Origin: JAWKWH01 sp041397625
GTDB lineage: Bacteria; Pseudomonadota; Alphaproteobacteria; Rhizobiales; Rhizobiaceae
Direction of reading: 5' to 3'
Length of the DNA stretch: 64,000 nt
Assembly: GCA_041397625.1 (NCBI GenBank)
Contig: JAWKWH010000002.1
Span: 1 to 64,000 of the forward strand
Position numbers and translations under genes: made by a program. Position 1 is the first letter of the stretch. Each line of letters starts with the position of its first letter. The notes under the pieces were generated by a model. That model did no database searches and was not told the origin of the DNA. It saw nothing but the letters and a program-made list of their open reading frames with translations. This document shows positions 42,824 to 52,722 of this stretch, piece after piece.

Positions 42824-43782
42824 CTGATCCAGCCGTCGATTGCGTCATTCAGTTCGCGTCGCTCCATTTCGATATCATAGCGGCGCGACATGATCCGGGC
42901 GTTCCCACGCATCCGGTCGGCACGGTCACGATCGGCGAAAAGCCGGGCGGCTGTCCCGGCGAGTGCGACCGGCTCGCGCAGAGCGATGGAACAGGTCTCG
43001 CCGTCGACGGCGAAGGCGCGCGCGCCGATGCAATCGGGCATGACCACGTTTACGCCCAGGGCCATCGCTTCGAGTGCGGGCAGGTAGAAACCCTCGGCGC
43101 GAAGCGGCAACAAAACCGCAAGCTCGAAATTCGCCAAACGCGAAAGATATTCTTTTCGGGGAAGGGGCTCGGCGAGGACCTCATTGGCAATCCCCAGCGC
43201 CGACAGCTCTCTTCCGACCGCCTTTGCCAATACCGGATCTTTCAGACCCGCCACGAAACAGGCATTCTTCCTGCCCGGTTTTCGAAACGTCGAAAGCCAG
43301 GCGTGATCCAGACCATTTTCGATCACTTGAACAGGTCCGCTCACCCGACCTGTCGTCTGAATTGCATCCGCCACTTCTCGGCTTACGCAGATGCGCAAAG
43401 CTGGCCGGTTGAGGTGGCTGAACAGCGGCAGGGACGGATCGGCGTGCCTGACACCCTGAATCAGGTTAACCACCGGACAGACATCTGTGTCTTGTCCATG
43501 TGAATCCAGGATCGCCCAATCGGTACCGGCAACGAAAATCGCGTCGCAATGCAGCGGCAGCTCGACGCGTTCGATGCCCGGTGGGACAAGCGCATCGAGT
43601 TCGCGGATATTGCTTTCGGGTGTGACGTGGAGAAGCGGGCGGAAGCGGCCGCGCGCGGCCACATGGGCCAGATGATCGCAATATTTGAGGTGCCCGCCGC
43701 TAAACCTCCTGTAGTCGCGGACGAACAGCATGGTCGGGAGACCATCACGCTCTTCGGTGCAGCCTGCGCTGGTATTCGTCAT
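42820..43782 (-). CDS. glycosyltransferase (GT-B, GT4-like)
   Basis: About 320 residues. The C-terminal half contains a donor-site region AVLLPLRAEGFYLPALEAMALGVNVVMPDC (core E-G-F-x-L-P-A-L-E-A-M-A, as in GT4), preceded by GPVQVIENGLDHAWL. The N-terminal acceptor half has FVRDYRRFSGGHLKYCDHL. Sugar donor and acceptor are unknown. The sulfotransferase gene overlaps its end by 4 bases. MTNTSAGC, behind GGGGA, is preferred as start; an ATG 23 codons earlier is equally open. Confidence 0.75.
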   Translation of the reverse strand: MTNTSAGCTEERDGLPTMLFVRDYRRFSGGHLKYCDHLAHVAARGRFRPLLHVTPESNIRELDALVPPGIERVELPLHCDAIFVAGTDWAILDSHGQDTDVCPVVNLIQGVRHADPSLPLFSHLNRPALRICVSREVADAIQTTGRVSGPVQVIENGLDHAWLSTFRKPGRKNACFVAGLKDPVLAKAVGRELSALGIANEVLAEPLPRKEYLSRLANFELAVLLPLRAEGFYLPALEAMALGVNVVMPDCIGARAFAVDGETCSIALREPVALAGTAARLFADRDRADRMRGNARIMSRRYDIEMERRELNDAIDGWIR

Positions 43783-43914
43783 GCGATCCCCGAGATATCC
43801 AGGCGCGGCCGTCGCGCCTTTGAACTCAAAACCGCTCTCACGGTATCGCATTCCGTGTTGGATTGCATGCGGAAGCGGATCCTGGCCCGCGGCGACAAAG
43901 ACTTCCGGCGCGGT

Positions 43915-44610
43915 TCACGCCCGGCGTTCCGCCTCGAGCAGACGCCGCGCCAGGTCGAGGGTCAGTTCGTCGTAGTGCGAAATGACCGTCGTTGGCCGGA
44001 AAGCCGACACGTGCTCGTCGGTGTAACCCCAGTCGACCGCGACGACCGGAATGCCGGCGGCGATCGCGGTGTCGATATCCGTCCTCGAATCGCCGACCAT
44101 GATGGCGGCGTGCGGATCGCCGCCGGCGACGCGAATCGTCTCGGTGAGATGGCGCGGGTCGGGCTTGCGGAAGGCGAAGCGGTCGGCGCCGCAGATGGCG
44201 GCGAAACGCTCAGCGAGCCCCAGCCCGCCGATCAACGCTTCGGAGAGCTGCTGGTACTTGTTGGTGCAGATGGCGAGGCCGAATCCGGCGGCATCGAAGC
44301 GGTCGATGGCCTCCAAGGCGCCGGCATAGGGTAGGGAACCGCCCGGTATGTTGTCTGAATAGTGCCGCAGGAACACATCCTGCAGCCCGTCGAGTTCGCT
44401 TTTCGTTGGCTTCAATCCCGAAGCTTCGAGGGCGCGCTCGATCATCACCCGGCCGCCATGGCCGACATAGCGCCTGAGGGCCTGAGGCCTTGCCGGTTCC
44501 AAACCGGCATGAACCAGGCAGTGGTTGAGGCTCTCCAGCAGGTCGGGTGCAGTGTCGACAAGCGTTCCGTCCAGATCGAACACCAGAACCGGTTTTGGCA
44601 TGTTGGTCAT
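43915..44610 (-). CDS. gph: phosphoglycolate phosphatase
   Basis: 231 residues. HAD motifs: VFDLDGTLVDTAPDLLESLN (I), CTNKYQQLSEAL (II), RFAFRKPDPRHL (III) and MVGDSRTDIDTA (IV). The cap includes RRYVGHGGRVMIERAL, typical of Gph. It removes 2-phosphoglycolate formed during repair of oxidised DNA ends. Start MTNMPKP behind AGGGGAG. Divergent from rpiA, as in related genomes. Confidence 0.93.
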   Translation of the reverse strand: MTNMPKPVLVFDLDGTLVDTAPDLLESLNHCLVHAGLEPARPQALRRYVGHGGRVMIERALEASGLKPTKSELDGLQDVFLRHYSDNIPGGSLPYAGALEAIDRFDAAGFGLAICTNKYQQLSEALIGGLGLAERFAAICGADRFAFRKPDPRHLTETIRVAGGDPHAAIMVGDSRTDIDTAIAAGIPVVAVDWGYTDEHVSAFRPTTVISHYDELTLDLARRLLEAERRA

Positions 44611-44776
44611 TTCCGCTCCCCTGCGCCGCCCGCCGATAGACCGCCGCGACCGCACTTGCAATGGTGCGGACGGTCTTTCCGCTTTTTGCGTCCCGTTTGG
44701 CGGCGGAGTTTGCCAAAGCGGCCAAAAGTGCTACCAGCACCGCCGATTGCCGCTGTCGGAGGTCTGAAACAGGCAC

Positions 44777-45478
44777 ATGGACGCAAACGAGCTGAAAACC
44801 GAAGCCGCACGCGCGGCGCTCGCGTATGTCGAGAGCGGCATGCGTCTCGGCATCGGTACCGGCTCGACCGCGGAGGCGTTCGTGCGGCTCCTGGCGGAGC
44901 GCTGCGCAACCGGGCTCCAAATCGTCGGTGTGCCGACGTCTGAGAGGACGGCGGCGCTGTGCGCCGAACTGGGCGTGCCGCTGGCGACGCTGGAGGACAT
45001 GCCGGAGCTCGATCTGACCGTCGACGGCGCCGACGAGGTCGATGCCGATTTGTCGCTGATCAAGGGCGGCGGCGGTGCGTTGTTGCGCGAAAAGATCGTT
45101 GCGGCCGCATCCGCATCGATGATCGTGATTGCAGACAGCTCCAAACTGGTGAAGGAACTCGGCCGGTTTCCGCTGCCGATCGAAGTCAACCGCTTCGGCC
45201 TGCGGGCAACAACCATCGCCATCGAAAAGGCGACGGAACGGATGGGCCTCGAGGGTACCTTGCGCCTCAGGGCGGATGGTGACGACATGTTCCTGACTGA
45301 TGGCGGCCATCTGATCGTCGATGCATCTTTTGGCCGCATTCCCGATACAAGAGCGCTGTCGAAAGCGCTGCACGACATTCCGGGCGTTGTCGAACACGGG
45401 CTGTTCCTGGGACTGGCGAGCATGGCGATCATCGCCGGCGACAGCGGCATAGAAACATTGTATGCGACCCACAAATGA
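44777..45478 (+). CDS. rpiA: ribose-5-phosphate isomerase A
   Basis: 233 residues. GIGTGSTAEAFVRLL (phosphate-binding), PTSERTAALC, LTVDGADEVDADLSLIKGGGGALLREKIVAAAS (catalytic Asp, Glu and Lys region, shortened to DGADEVD and KGGGGALLREK) and HLIVDASF are the RpiA motifs. It interconverts ribulose and ribose 5-phosphate in the pentose phosphate pathway. The following DUF2059 gene starts 16 bp later. Confidence 0.95.
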   Translation: MDANELKTEAARAALAYVESGMRLGIGTGSTAEAFVRLLAERCATGLQIVGVPTSERTAALCAELGVPLATLEDMPELDLTVDGADEVDADLSLIKGGGGALLREKIVAAASASMIVIADSSKLVKELGRFPLPIEVNRFGLRATTIAIEKATERMGLEGTLRLRADGDDMFLTDGGHLIVDASFGRIPDTRALSKALHDIPGVVEHGLFLGLASMAIIAGDSGIETLYATHK

Positions 45479-45494
45479 GAGAGAGTTCAAGAAC

Positions 45495-46034
45495 ATGAGA
45501 TTATCAGGCAATCCGCTCCGCCTCGTCTCGATGGCGGCACTGGTCGCGATGACCATGGCCGGCGGCGCCATGGCGCAGGAGGAGATCTCCGACGCGCATC
45601 TGAAGGTGGCGCGCGAGGCAATCGCCTCGATCAACGCCACCGACGAGTTCGACCAGATCCTGCCGGGCGCGGCTGCCGAGCTGAAGAACCAGCTCTATCA
45701 GAAGAACCCCGACCTGCAGCCGATGATCAGCGAGATCGTCGACGACGTCGCCTTGAGTCTGGCCAGCCGGCGGGCCGATCTGGAGCGCGAGGCGGCACTG
45801 GCCTACGCGAGAGCGTTCACCGAAGAAGAACTGAAGGGGATCGTGGCGTTCTACACGTCGCCTGTCGGACAGAAGTTCATCATCGACGGGCCGGTTGTGA
45901 CGCGCGAATTGTTCAAGGCGGCCGATATCTGGCGCGTCGGAATTGGACGTGATCTCGCCCAGGAGACAGGCAAACGCCTCGAGGAAGCGGTGAAGAAGAT
46001 GAGGGCGGAAGGCGGCGGCTCGGCGAGCGAATAA
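45495..46034 (+). CDS. exported DUF2059 protein
   Basis: 179 residues with a signal peptide (about 1-27, GGAMAQ). The C-terminal DUF2059 domain shows ARAFTEEELKGIVAFYTSPVGQKF, its hallmark, and a helical end. Function unknown; the domain is found in periplasmic proteins across alphaproteobacteria. GAGAGAG precedes the ATG. Lies between rpiA and gor, in one direction; a strong terminator follows it. Confidence 0.9.
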   Translation: MRLSGNPLRLVSMAALVAMTMAGGAMAQEEISDAHLKVAREAIASINATDEFDQILPGAAAELKNQLYQKNPDLQPMISEIVDDVALSLASRRADLEREAALAYARAFTEEELKGIVAFYTSPVGQKFIIDGPVVTRELFKAADIWRVGIGRDLAQETGKRLEEAVKKMRAEGGGSASE

Positions 46035-46076
46035 GCTTCACCGCAGCGTCACGCAACATCAATTCCGCGTGTGATC

Positions 46077-46107
46077 AAAGCCCGGCCTCCGGCCGGGCTT
46101 TTCTTTT
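46077..46107 (+). terminator. Rho-independent terminator after the DUF2059 gene
   Basis: AAAGCCCGGCC pairs with GGCCGGGCTTTT around TCC, and the 3' arm runs into TTTTCTTTTT. It ends the rpiA/DUF2059 transcript before gor. Confidence 0.92.
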
Positions 46108-46176
46108 TGCTGCTCGACTACTAAACGGGACCGGTCTTTTCGTACTGCTTTTCCGGACATTCAAAGGGGTTTGCGC

Positions 46177-47564
<1,388 letters not shown>

Positions 47565-47568
<4 letters not shown>

Positions 47569-48470
47569 CGCCTTTCCGGCAGTTTGCCGTTCAGCAGCCA
47601 GCCGCCGGCGATCGGCCACAGCGTGTCGCGGTGGCGGCTGCGGAAGAAACCGAGATGGCCGATCGGCTGACCGTTGCTGTCGTCCGGCGAAACCCATATC
47701 TGTGTCAGTTCGGCCGCCCGGTAGTGCTTGACGAACTCGTGCACGGCTTTCGGCGTGCCCCACGGATCGTCCGTCATGCCGATCGACAGGATTGGCGTCG
47801 TAACCGCATCGAAACGGTCGGTTTCGACAAGCGTCCTGTCGCCGAAGAAGTAGTCGGGATGGCGGCACCATTTCGCCCAGTCGCGGTAGACCGAACCCGG
47901 CACGTGCCCGCCGAGACCCATCCAGCGCGCCGTGCGGCCGAGGACCAACGTGACCGGCAGTCCGACCACGTTCATCAGGATGAAGGATTTCAGCGGTTCG
48001 GAGAGGTAGCCGAAATGGCCGGAAAGCGTGGCGACGAAGGCGTAGCGCGCAAACCGGTCGGCAACGCCGGAAAGGCCCAGCGCCTGGCCGCCGAAGGATT
48101 GGCCGATGCCGACCATCGCATGGCCCGGAAACCGCCCGGAAAGATGGAGGGCTGCGGCGGGGAAATCGAACAATGCCCAGTCCTTGAAGCTGATCCGTCC
48201 TTTCCAATCGGCGGGCTTTGGCGAGCCGGGCATGGCGCGGTAGTCATAGGTGAACGCCGCTTTCGCGCCGTTTTCGACCAGCCAGGCGGCAAATTTGTTG
48301 TAGAAGGTGCGCGGCGCACCTGTGGCGGCGGAAATCAGGACAAGCGGCCCGTCGCCGTTACCCGAGAACAGGTCGCCGCACAGCGGAAAACCGTCCGCCG
48401 CGTCGAAGCGCACCGGTTTGGGCGCCGACGGGATGTCGGTATCGCCACCGAGAGGAAGATCGTTCGCCAT
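47565..48470 (-). CDS. alpha/beta hydrolase family protein
   Basis: 301 residues. The pattern is that of cytosolic alpha/beta hydrolases of the COG4757 type: VLISAATGAPRTFYNKFAAWLVENG at the N-terminus, GIGQSFGGQALGLS around the presumed nucleophile Ser, SIGMTDDPWGT with an acidic residue, and a His in PIGHLGFFR. Substrate unknown. Convergent overlap of 4 bases with gor. Confidence 0.82.
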
Positions 48471-48636
48471 CGCGTTTTCCCGCTTGCTTCGATCCGCCGA
48501 TTGAATATTACGTTTACGTTATCGTCAATTACCCGACGGGGTATTTGCTTGCCGGCGACATGATCGGGACGGGGCTTGGCCGGCAGGTCGCGACGCTGCT
48601 AAGAGCGATGCCGTCACCGCGACGGGCAGGAGCGGA

Positions 48637-49224
48637 ATGGAAAAGGGCATTGTCGGCTATTTCGGTTATGGCTCGCTGGTCAACCGGGCCACCCACCGAA
48701 CCGCCATCGTCGACGCGGTGCCGGCGCGGCTGAAGGGCTGGGTGCGCTGCTGGGTGCCGCGGCCGGAACCGCGCACGCACGAGGTGCCGCTGCTGAGCGT
48801 CAGGCGCTGCGAGGGCGCGGCAACCGAGGGTCTGCTGGTGTTTGACCGCATGGAGAACATGCCGGCGGTCGACGAGCGCGAGCGCAGCTATCGGCGGGTA
48901 CCGCTGACAGCGCTCGATATCGACCACGATCTTGAAAACCTGCCCGATTGCCCGATTCACGTCTATGAGGTACCAGGCGACGAAAGCCAGTCATTCGGTC
49001 GCCAGCGCATCCCGCTTTCCTATCTGGATGCGGTCCTGCAGGGATTTCTTGCCGAACATGGCGAGGCATCCGTCCGGCGTTTCATCGTCGAGACCGAGCG
49101 GTTCGAAATTGGCATTCTCGACGATCGGGCATCACCCATCTATTCGCGCCCGGTGGCGCTGAGCGAGGCGGAGCGGGCGTTCTTCGACGAGATCATCGCC
49201 CATCTGCCTGCCGTCAAACCCTGA
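48637..49224 (+). CDS. gamma-glutamylcyclotransferase-like protein
   Basis: 195 residues. YFGYGSLVN at the N-terminus is the YGSL substrate-binding loop of the GGCT/AIG2 fold, followed by LLVFDRMENMPAVDERERSY with the candidate catalytic Glu and a C-terminal helical extension. Enzymes of this fold release 5-oxoproline from gamma-glutamyl compounds, including glutathione, which fits the nearby gor gene; specificity is not proven. Start ATG behind GGAGCGGA. Confidence 0.8.
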   Translation: MEKGIVGYFGYGSLVNRATHRTAIVDAVPARLKGWVRCWVPRPEPRTHEVPLLSVRRCEGAATEGLLVFDRMENMPAVDERERSYRRVPLTALDIDHDLENLPDCPIHVYEVPGDESQSFGRQRIPLSYLDAVLQGFLAEHGEASVRRFIVETERFEIGILDDRASPIYSRPVALSEAERAFFDEIIAHLPAVKP

Positions 49225-49283
49225 TTCGCATACAAGCCGATTGCGGGGTAGAATAGGCTCAGACGATCCTGTATAAGCCCGCG

Positions 49284-49336
49284 GTTCGCCGAAAGGGCGG
49301 ACGGATCACCGTATGGAAACCGGCCCCTCGGGCCGG
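49284..49336 (+). promoter_or_regulatory. two tandem hairpins in the leader of the DAHP synthase gene
   Basis: GTTCGCC/GGCGGAC around GAAAG (49284-49302) and CCGGCCC/GGGCCGG around CTC (49320-49336). Each stem is 7 bp. They lie 25-77 bases before the start codon, with no U-tract. They could form a regulatory leader or separate the gene from the cyclotransferase gene. Confidence 0.4.
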
Positions 49337-49360
49337 CCCCGCAGCAGTTGGATTGAGACG

Positions 49361-50737
49361 ATGTCGAAATGGTCGCCGAGTTCGTGGAGAGACAAACCGA
49401 TCCAGCAGGTACCGGACTATCCGGATCTGGCGGATCTCGAGGCAACGGAAGCCCGTCTTGCGACCTTTCCGCCGCTGGTTTTTGCAGGTGAAGCGCGGAA
49501 ACTGAAGCGTTCGCTCGCCCAGGTCGCCGGCGGCAAGGGCTTCTTGCTTCAGGGCGGCGATTGCGCCGAAAGCTTCGCCGAACACGGCGCCGACAATATC
49601 CGCGATTTCTTCCGCGTCTTCCTGCAGATGGCCGTGGTGCTGACCTTCGGCGCTTCGCAGCCGGTGGTTAAGGTCGGCCGCATCGCCGGCCAGTTCGCCA
49701 AGCCGCGCTCCTCGCCGATGGAGAAGCAGGGCGAAGTGGAACTGCCGTCCTATCGTGGCGACATCATCAACGGCATCGAGTTCGACGAGACTTCGCGCAT
49801 TCCCGATCCGAACCGGCAGGTGATGGCCTACCGCCAGTCGGCGGCGACGCTTAACCTGCTGCGCGCCTTCGCGCAGGGTGGTTTTGCCAATCTGGAGAAC
49901 GTGTCGAGCTGGATGCTCGGCTTCCTGTCCGACAGCCCGCAGGCCGACCGCTACAGGGAACTGGCCAACCGCATCTCCGATACGATCGAGTTCATGCGCG
50001 CCATCGGCATCGATGCGGAGAGCAACCCGCGACTGCGCGAGACCGATTTCTTCACCAGCCACGAGGCCCTGCTGCTCGGCTACGAACAGGCGATGACGCG
50101 CGTCGATTCGACTTCAGGCGACTGGTATGCCACGTCAGGCCACCTGATCTGGATCGGCGACCGTACGCGCCAGCCGGACCACGCCCATGTCGAATTCTGT
50201 CGCGGCATCAAGAATCCGCTCGGGCTGAAGTGCGGGCCGTCGCTGACGCCCGACGGGCTGCTGGAACTGATCGACATTCTCAATCCGGAGAACGAACCGG
50301 GACGGATGACGTTGATCTGCCGCTTCGGCGCCGACAAGATCGGCGACCACCTGCCGGCGCTCGTGCGCGCGGTCGAGCGCGAAGGACGCGCCGTGGTCTG
50401 GTCGTGCGATCCCATGCACGGCAACACGATCACCGCCAACGGCTACAAGACGCGGCCGTTCGACCGCGTGCTGAAGGAGGTCGAGACGTTTTTCGACATC
50501 CATCGCTCCGAGAGCAGCCATGCCGGAGGCATCCATGTCGAGATGACAGGCAAGAACGTCACCGAGTGCACCGGCGGCGCGCGGGCGATCTCGGCGGAAG
50601 ACCTCTCGGACCGCTATCACACCCATTGCGACCCGCGCCTCAACGCCGATCAGGCACTGGAACTGGCTTTCCTCGTGGCCGAGCTTCTGAAACGCGAGCG
50701 TGAGGGCGGCGTCGACCGCAAGGTTGTGAACGGCTGA
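49361..50737 (+). CDS. aroG: class II 3-deoxy-7-phosphoheptulonate (DAHP) synthase
   Basis: 458 residues, the plant-like class II type. It condenses phosphoenolpyruvate and erythrose 4-phosphate, first step of the shikimate pathway. LQGGDCAESFAEHG has the metal-binding Cys, followed by VVKVGRIAGQFAKPRS, HFVEFCRGIKNPLGLK-type region (AHVEFCRGIKNP) and VVWSCDPMHGNT. Start MSKWSPSSW is the usual family start; the frame is open 16 codons upstream over the leader hairpins. Single gene after the cyclotransferase. Confidence 0.95.
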   Translation: MSKWSPSSWRDKPIQQVPDYPDLADLEATEARLATFPPLVFAGEARKLKRSLAQVAGGKGFLLQGGDCAESFAEHGADNIRDFFRVFLQMAVVLTFGASQPVVKVGRIAGQFAKPRSSPMEKQGEVELPSYRGDIINGIEFDETSRIPDPNRQVMAYRQSAATLNLLRAFAQGGFANLENVSSWMLGFLSDSPQADRYRELANRISDTIEFMRAIGIDAESNPRLRETDFFTSHEALLLGYEQAMTRVDSTSGDWYATSGHLIWIGDRTRQPDHAHVEFCRGIKNPLGLKCGPSLTPDGLLELIDILNPENEPGRMTLICRFGADKIGDHLPALVRAVEREGRAVVWSCDPMHGNTITANGYKTRPFDRVLKEVETFFDIHRSESSHAGGIHVEMTGKNVTECTGGARAISAEDLSDRYHTHCDPRLNADQALELAFLVAELLKREREGGVDRKVVNG

Positions 50738-50769
50738 ACCCAGCGGTCAGAATTTTTCGTTTGAACGGC

Positions 50770-50797
50770 CGGGGCCGGGGGATATCCTCCGGCCCCG
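50770..50797. terminator. GC-rich hairpin after the DAHP synthase gene
   Basis: CGGGGCCGG pairs with CCGGCCCCG, extended inward to a 12-bp stem with loop ATAT. No U-run follows on the plus strand, so termination would be partial. It lies 33 bases after the aroG stop and before the GFA gene. Confidence 0.5.
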
Positions 50798-50819
50798 TTG
50801 AGTTCAGGGAGGCGTGACG

Positions 50820-51221
50820 ATGGATCAGGTGCGCACGGGCGGCTGCCTCTGCGGCGCGGTGAAGTTCAAGGTGCGCGGCCGGCTGCGCGAAGTTGTTGCC
50901 TGTCACTGCGGCCAATGCCGCAAGCAGTCCGGTCTCTACTACGCCGCCACCAATGCACCCGACGAGGCGCTGGAGGTGGACGATTCCGGCACGCTGACCT
51001 GGTTCCACTCCTCCGACACGGCCCGGCGCGGCTTTTGCAACCGATGCGGTTCGGCGCTGTTCTGGAAGGACGACGGCCAGGGGTCGACATCGATCATGGC
51101 CGGCAGCCTCGATCAGCCGACGGGGTTGAGAATGGCGTGCCACATCTATGTCGCCGACCGTGGCGATTTCTACGAGATCGACGACGGACTGCCGCAATAT
51201 GCCCGTTCACGCGGCGTTTGA
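50820..51221 (+). CDS. GFA-family (glutathione-dependent formaldehyde-activating-like) protein
   Basis: 133 residues. The zinc-binding cysteines are visible: GGCLCGAVKF, VACHCGQCRKQSG and GFCNRCGSALFW. Members of the GFA family (CENP-V/GFA fold) include S-(hydroxymethyl)glutathione synthase; most are uncharacterised. The ATG, seven bases behind GGGAGG, is preferred to a GTG two codons earlier. Confidence 0.9.
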   Translation: MDQVRTGGCLCGAVKFKVRGRLREVVACHCGQCRKQSGLYYAATNAPDEALEVDDSGTLTWFHSSDTARRGFCNRCGSALFWKDDGQGSTSIMAGSLDQPTGLRMACHIYVADRGDFYEIDDGLPQYARSRGV

Positions 51222-51319
51222 GCGCGGCGACCGTTCGAGATCACTGAACAATCAGTCGGCTCGTTCGATGCTATGACATCCTCCTCCGGCCCCCTATATG
51301 GCAGGCAAGGAGAATGCCC

Positions 51320-52135
51320 ATGGCAACGCAGCCGACCTTGTTCATCTCGCATGGCGGGCCCAATATCATCACCGACGACACGCTGGCGCGCACCCATCTG
51401 GCCGGCCTGGCGGCGACATTGCCGGAACGGCCTTCCGCGATCATCATCGCCTCGGCCCATTTCGAGACCGACGGACCGGCGGTGGTGGCCGATGCCCGGC
51501 CGGGGATGATCTACGATTTCGGCGGTTTCGCACCGCAACTCTACGAAATGGTCTATCCGGCGCCGGGCGAGCCGGCGCTGGCCGCGCGGGTCAAGCAGAG
51601 CCTCGACGCCGCCGGACTGCCGGCGCGACTGGTCAAGGACCGCGGCTACGACCATGGTAGCTGGACGACGATGCTGCTCGCCTTTCCCGAGGCCGACATC
51701 CCGATCGTGCAGGTCTCGGTCGATCCGCACCGGGACGCCACCTATCACCACCGGCTCGGCGCGGCGCTGGCGCCGTTCGGCGCCGAGAATGTCCTGATCG
51801 TCGGCTCCGGTCACATCACCCACAATCTGCGCGCCGTGTTCGGCGCCATGCGCGGCGGCATCGCGCCCGACCCGGACATGGAGCACAAGGTCACCGCCTT
51901 TACCGGCTGGATGGCCGAGGGGTTGGCCACCGGCGATGTCGGGCGTGTGCTCGACTGGACGAACCAGGCGCCGTATCCGCACGACAACCACCCAACCGAC
52001 GAGCACCTGATGCCGCTGTTCTTCGCGCTCGGCGCGGCGGGCGAGGGAGCCTCGGCGCATCGCATACACGCCTCGCGGCAATTCGGCTTCTTCGCCTTCG
52101 ACTGCTATCGTTTTGACCGGACGACGGCGCATTGA
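51320..52135 (+). CDS. DODA-type extradiol dioxygenase (YgiD-like)
   Basis: 271 residues. LFISHGGPN with the first metal His, IIIASAHFETDGP with a second, YDHGSWTTMLLAFPEADIPIVQVSV and GSGHITHNL follow the 4,5-DOPA dioxygenase extradiol family (Zn or Fe in class III ring-cleaving dioxygenases). Substrate is probably a catechol; not established. AAGGAG lies 7 bases before the chosen ATG (MATQPT). Overlaps the hemerythrin gene by 4 bases. Confidence 0.9.
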   Translation: MATQPTLFISHGGPNIITDDTLARTHLAGLAATLPERPSAIIIASAHFETDGPAVVADARPGMIYDFGGFAPQLYEMVYPAPGEPALAARVKQSLDAAGLPARLVKDRGYDHGSWTTMLLAFPEADIPIVQVSVDPHRDATYHHRLGAALAPFGAENVLIVGSGHITHNLRAVFGAMRGGIAPDPDMEHKVTAFTGWMAEGLATGDVGRVLDWTNQAPYPHDNHPTDEHLMPLFFALGAAGEGASAHRIHASRQFGFFAFDCYRFDRTTAH

Positions 52136-52722
52136 GCGGGAGCGACGACCCCGAGAGGCTGGAAACGCGGCAAGGCCTTCCCGACGACCTTTCGTGGCTC
52201 TACCGCCGCTACCCGCGCGATCTGTGGCAGCACCATGAAAATCTCGGCGGCATGGCGGGCTTCTGGCTGAAGCGTCACGACATGTTTCGCGAGATCGGCC
52301 CGATGCTCCGTCGCGGCATCGACGGTTACCGGGAAAACCCTGACGATCCGGCCAGCCTTGCCGCCTGGTTGGCACCGCGCATCAACTTCTTTCTCGGTGA
52401 GCTGAACGGTCATCACCAGATCGAGGACCATCACTACTTTCCGGTTTTCAAACACGTCGAGCCGACGCTGACGCGCGGCTTCGACCTGCTCGACAGCGAC
52501 CACCACGTCATTCACGAGGCGCTGGAGCGTAACGCCGAGACCGCCAACGCCTTCTTCCGGAGCCTCGCCGAGGGCAGCGACAGCGCGCGTTTTGCAGCCG
52601 ACAGCTATGCCGGGGAGAACGAGAAGCTGATCGCGTTGCTGCTGCGGCACCTGGAAGACGAGGAAGACCTGATCGTGCCGATGATCCTCGATCGCGGCGA
52701 AAACGCGCTCGGATTAGCCTAG
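52132..52722 (+). CDS. hemerythrin domain protein
   Basis: 196 residues. Four-helix metal-binding pattern with H-H pairs: LWQHHENLGG, NGHHQIEDHHYFPVF, DSDHHVIHEALE and RHLEDEEDLIVP. This is the hemerythrin HHE cation-binding domain, likely binding a diiron site for oxygen or NO sensing or storage. The TTG start overlaps the stop of the dioxygenase gene (TTGA), so expression is probably coupled. It ends 9 bases into the convergent gene. Confidence 0.85.
   Translation: MSGSDDPERLETRQGLPDDLSWLYRRYPRDLWQHHENLGGMAGFWLKRHDMFREIGPMLRRGIDGYRENPDDPASLAAWLAPRINFFLGELNGHHQIEDHHYFPVFKHVEPTLTRGFDLLDSDHHVIHEALERNAETANAFFRSLAEGSDSARFAADSYAGENEKLIALLLRHLEDEEDLIVPMILDRGENALGLA

Noticed and set aside
49313..49360. 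An upstream ATG that would add 16 residues to DAHP synthase
   Set aside because: The extension crosses the leader hairpins and does not belong to the family; MSKWSPSSW is the standard start.
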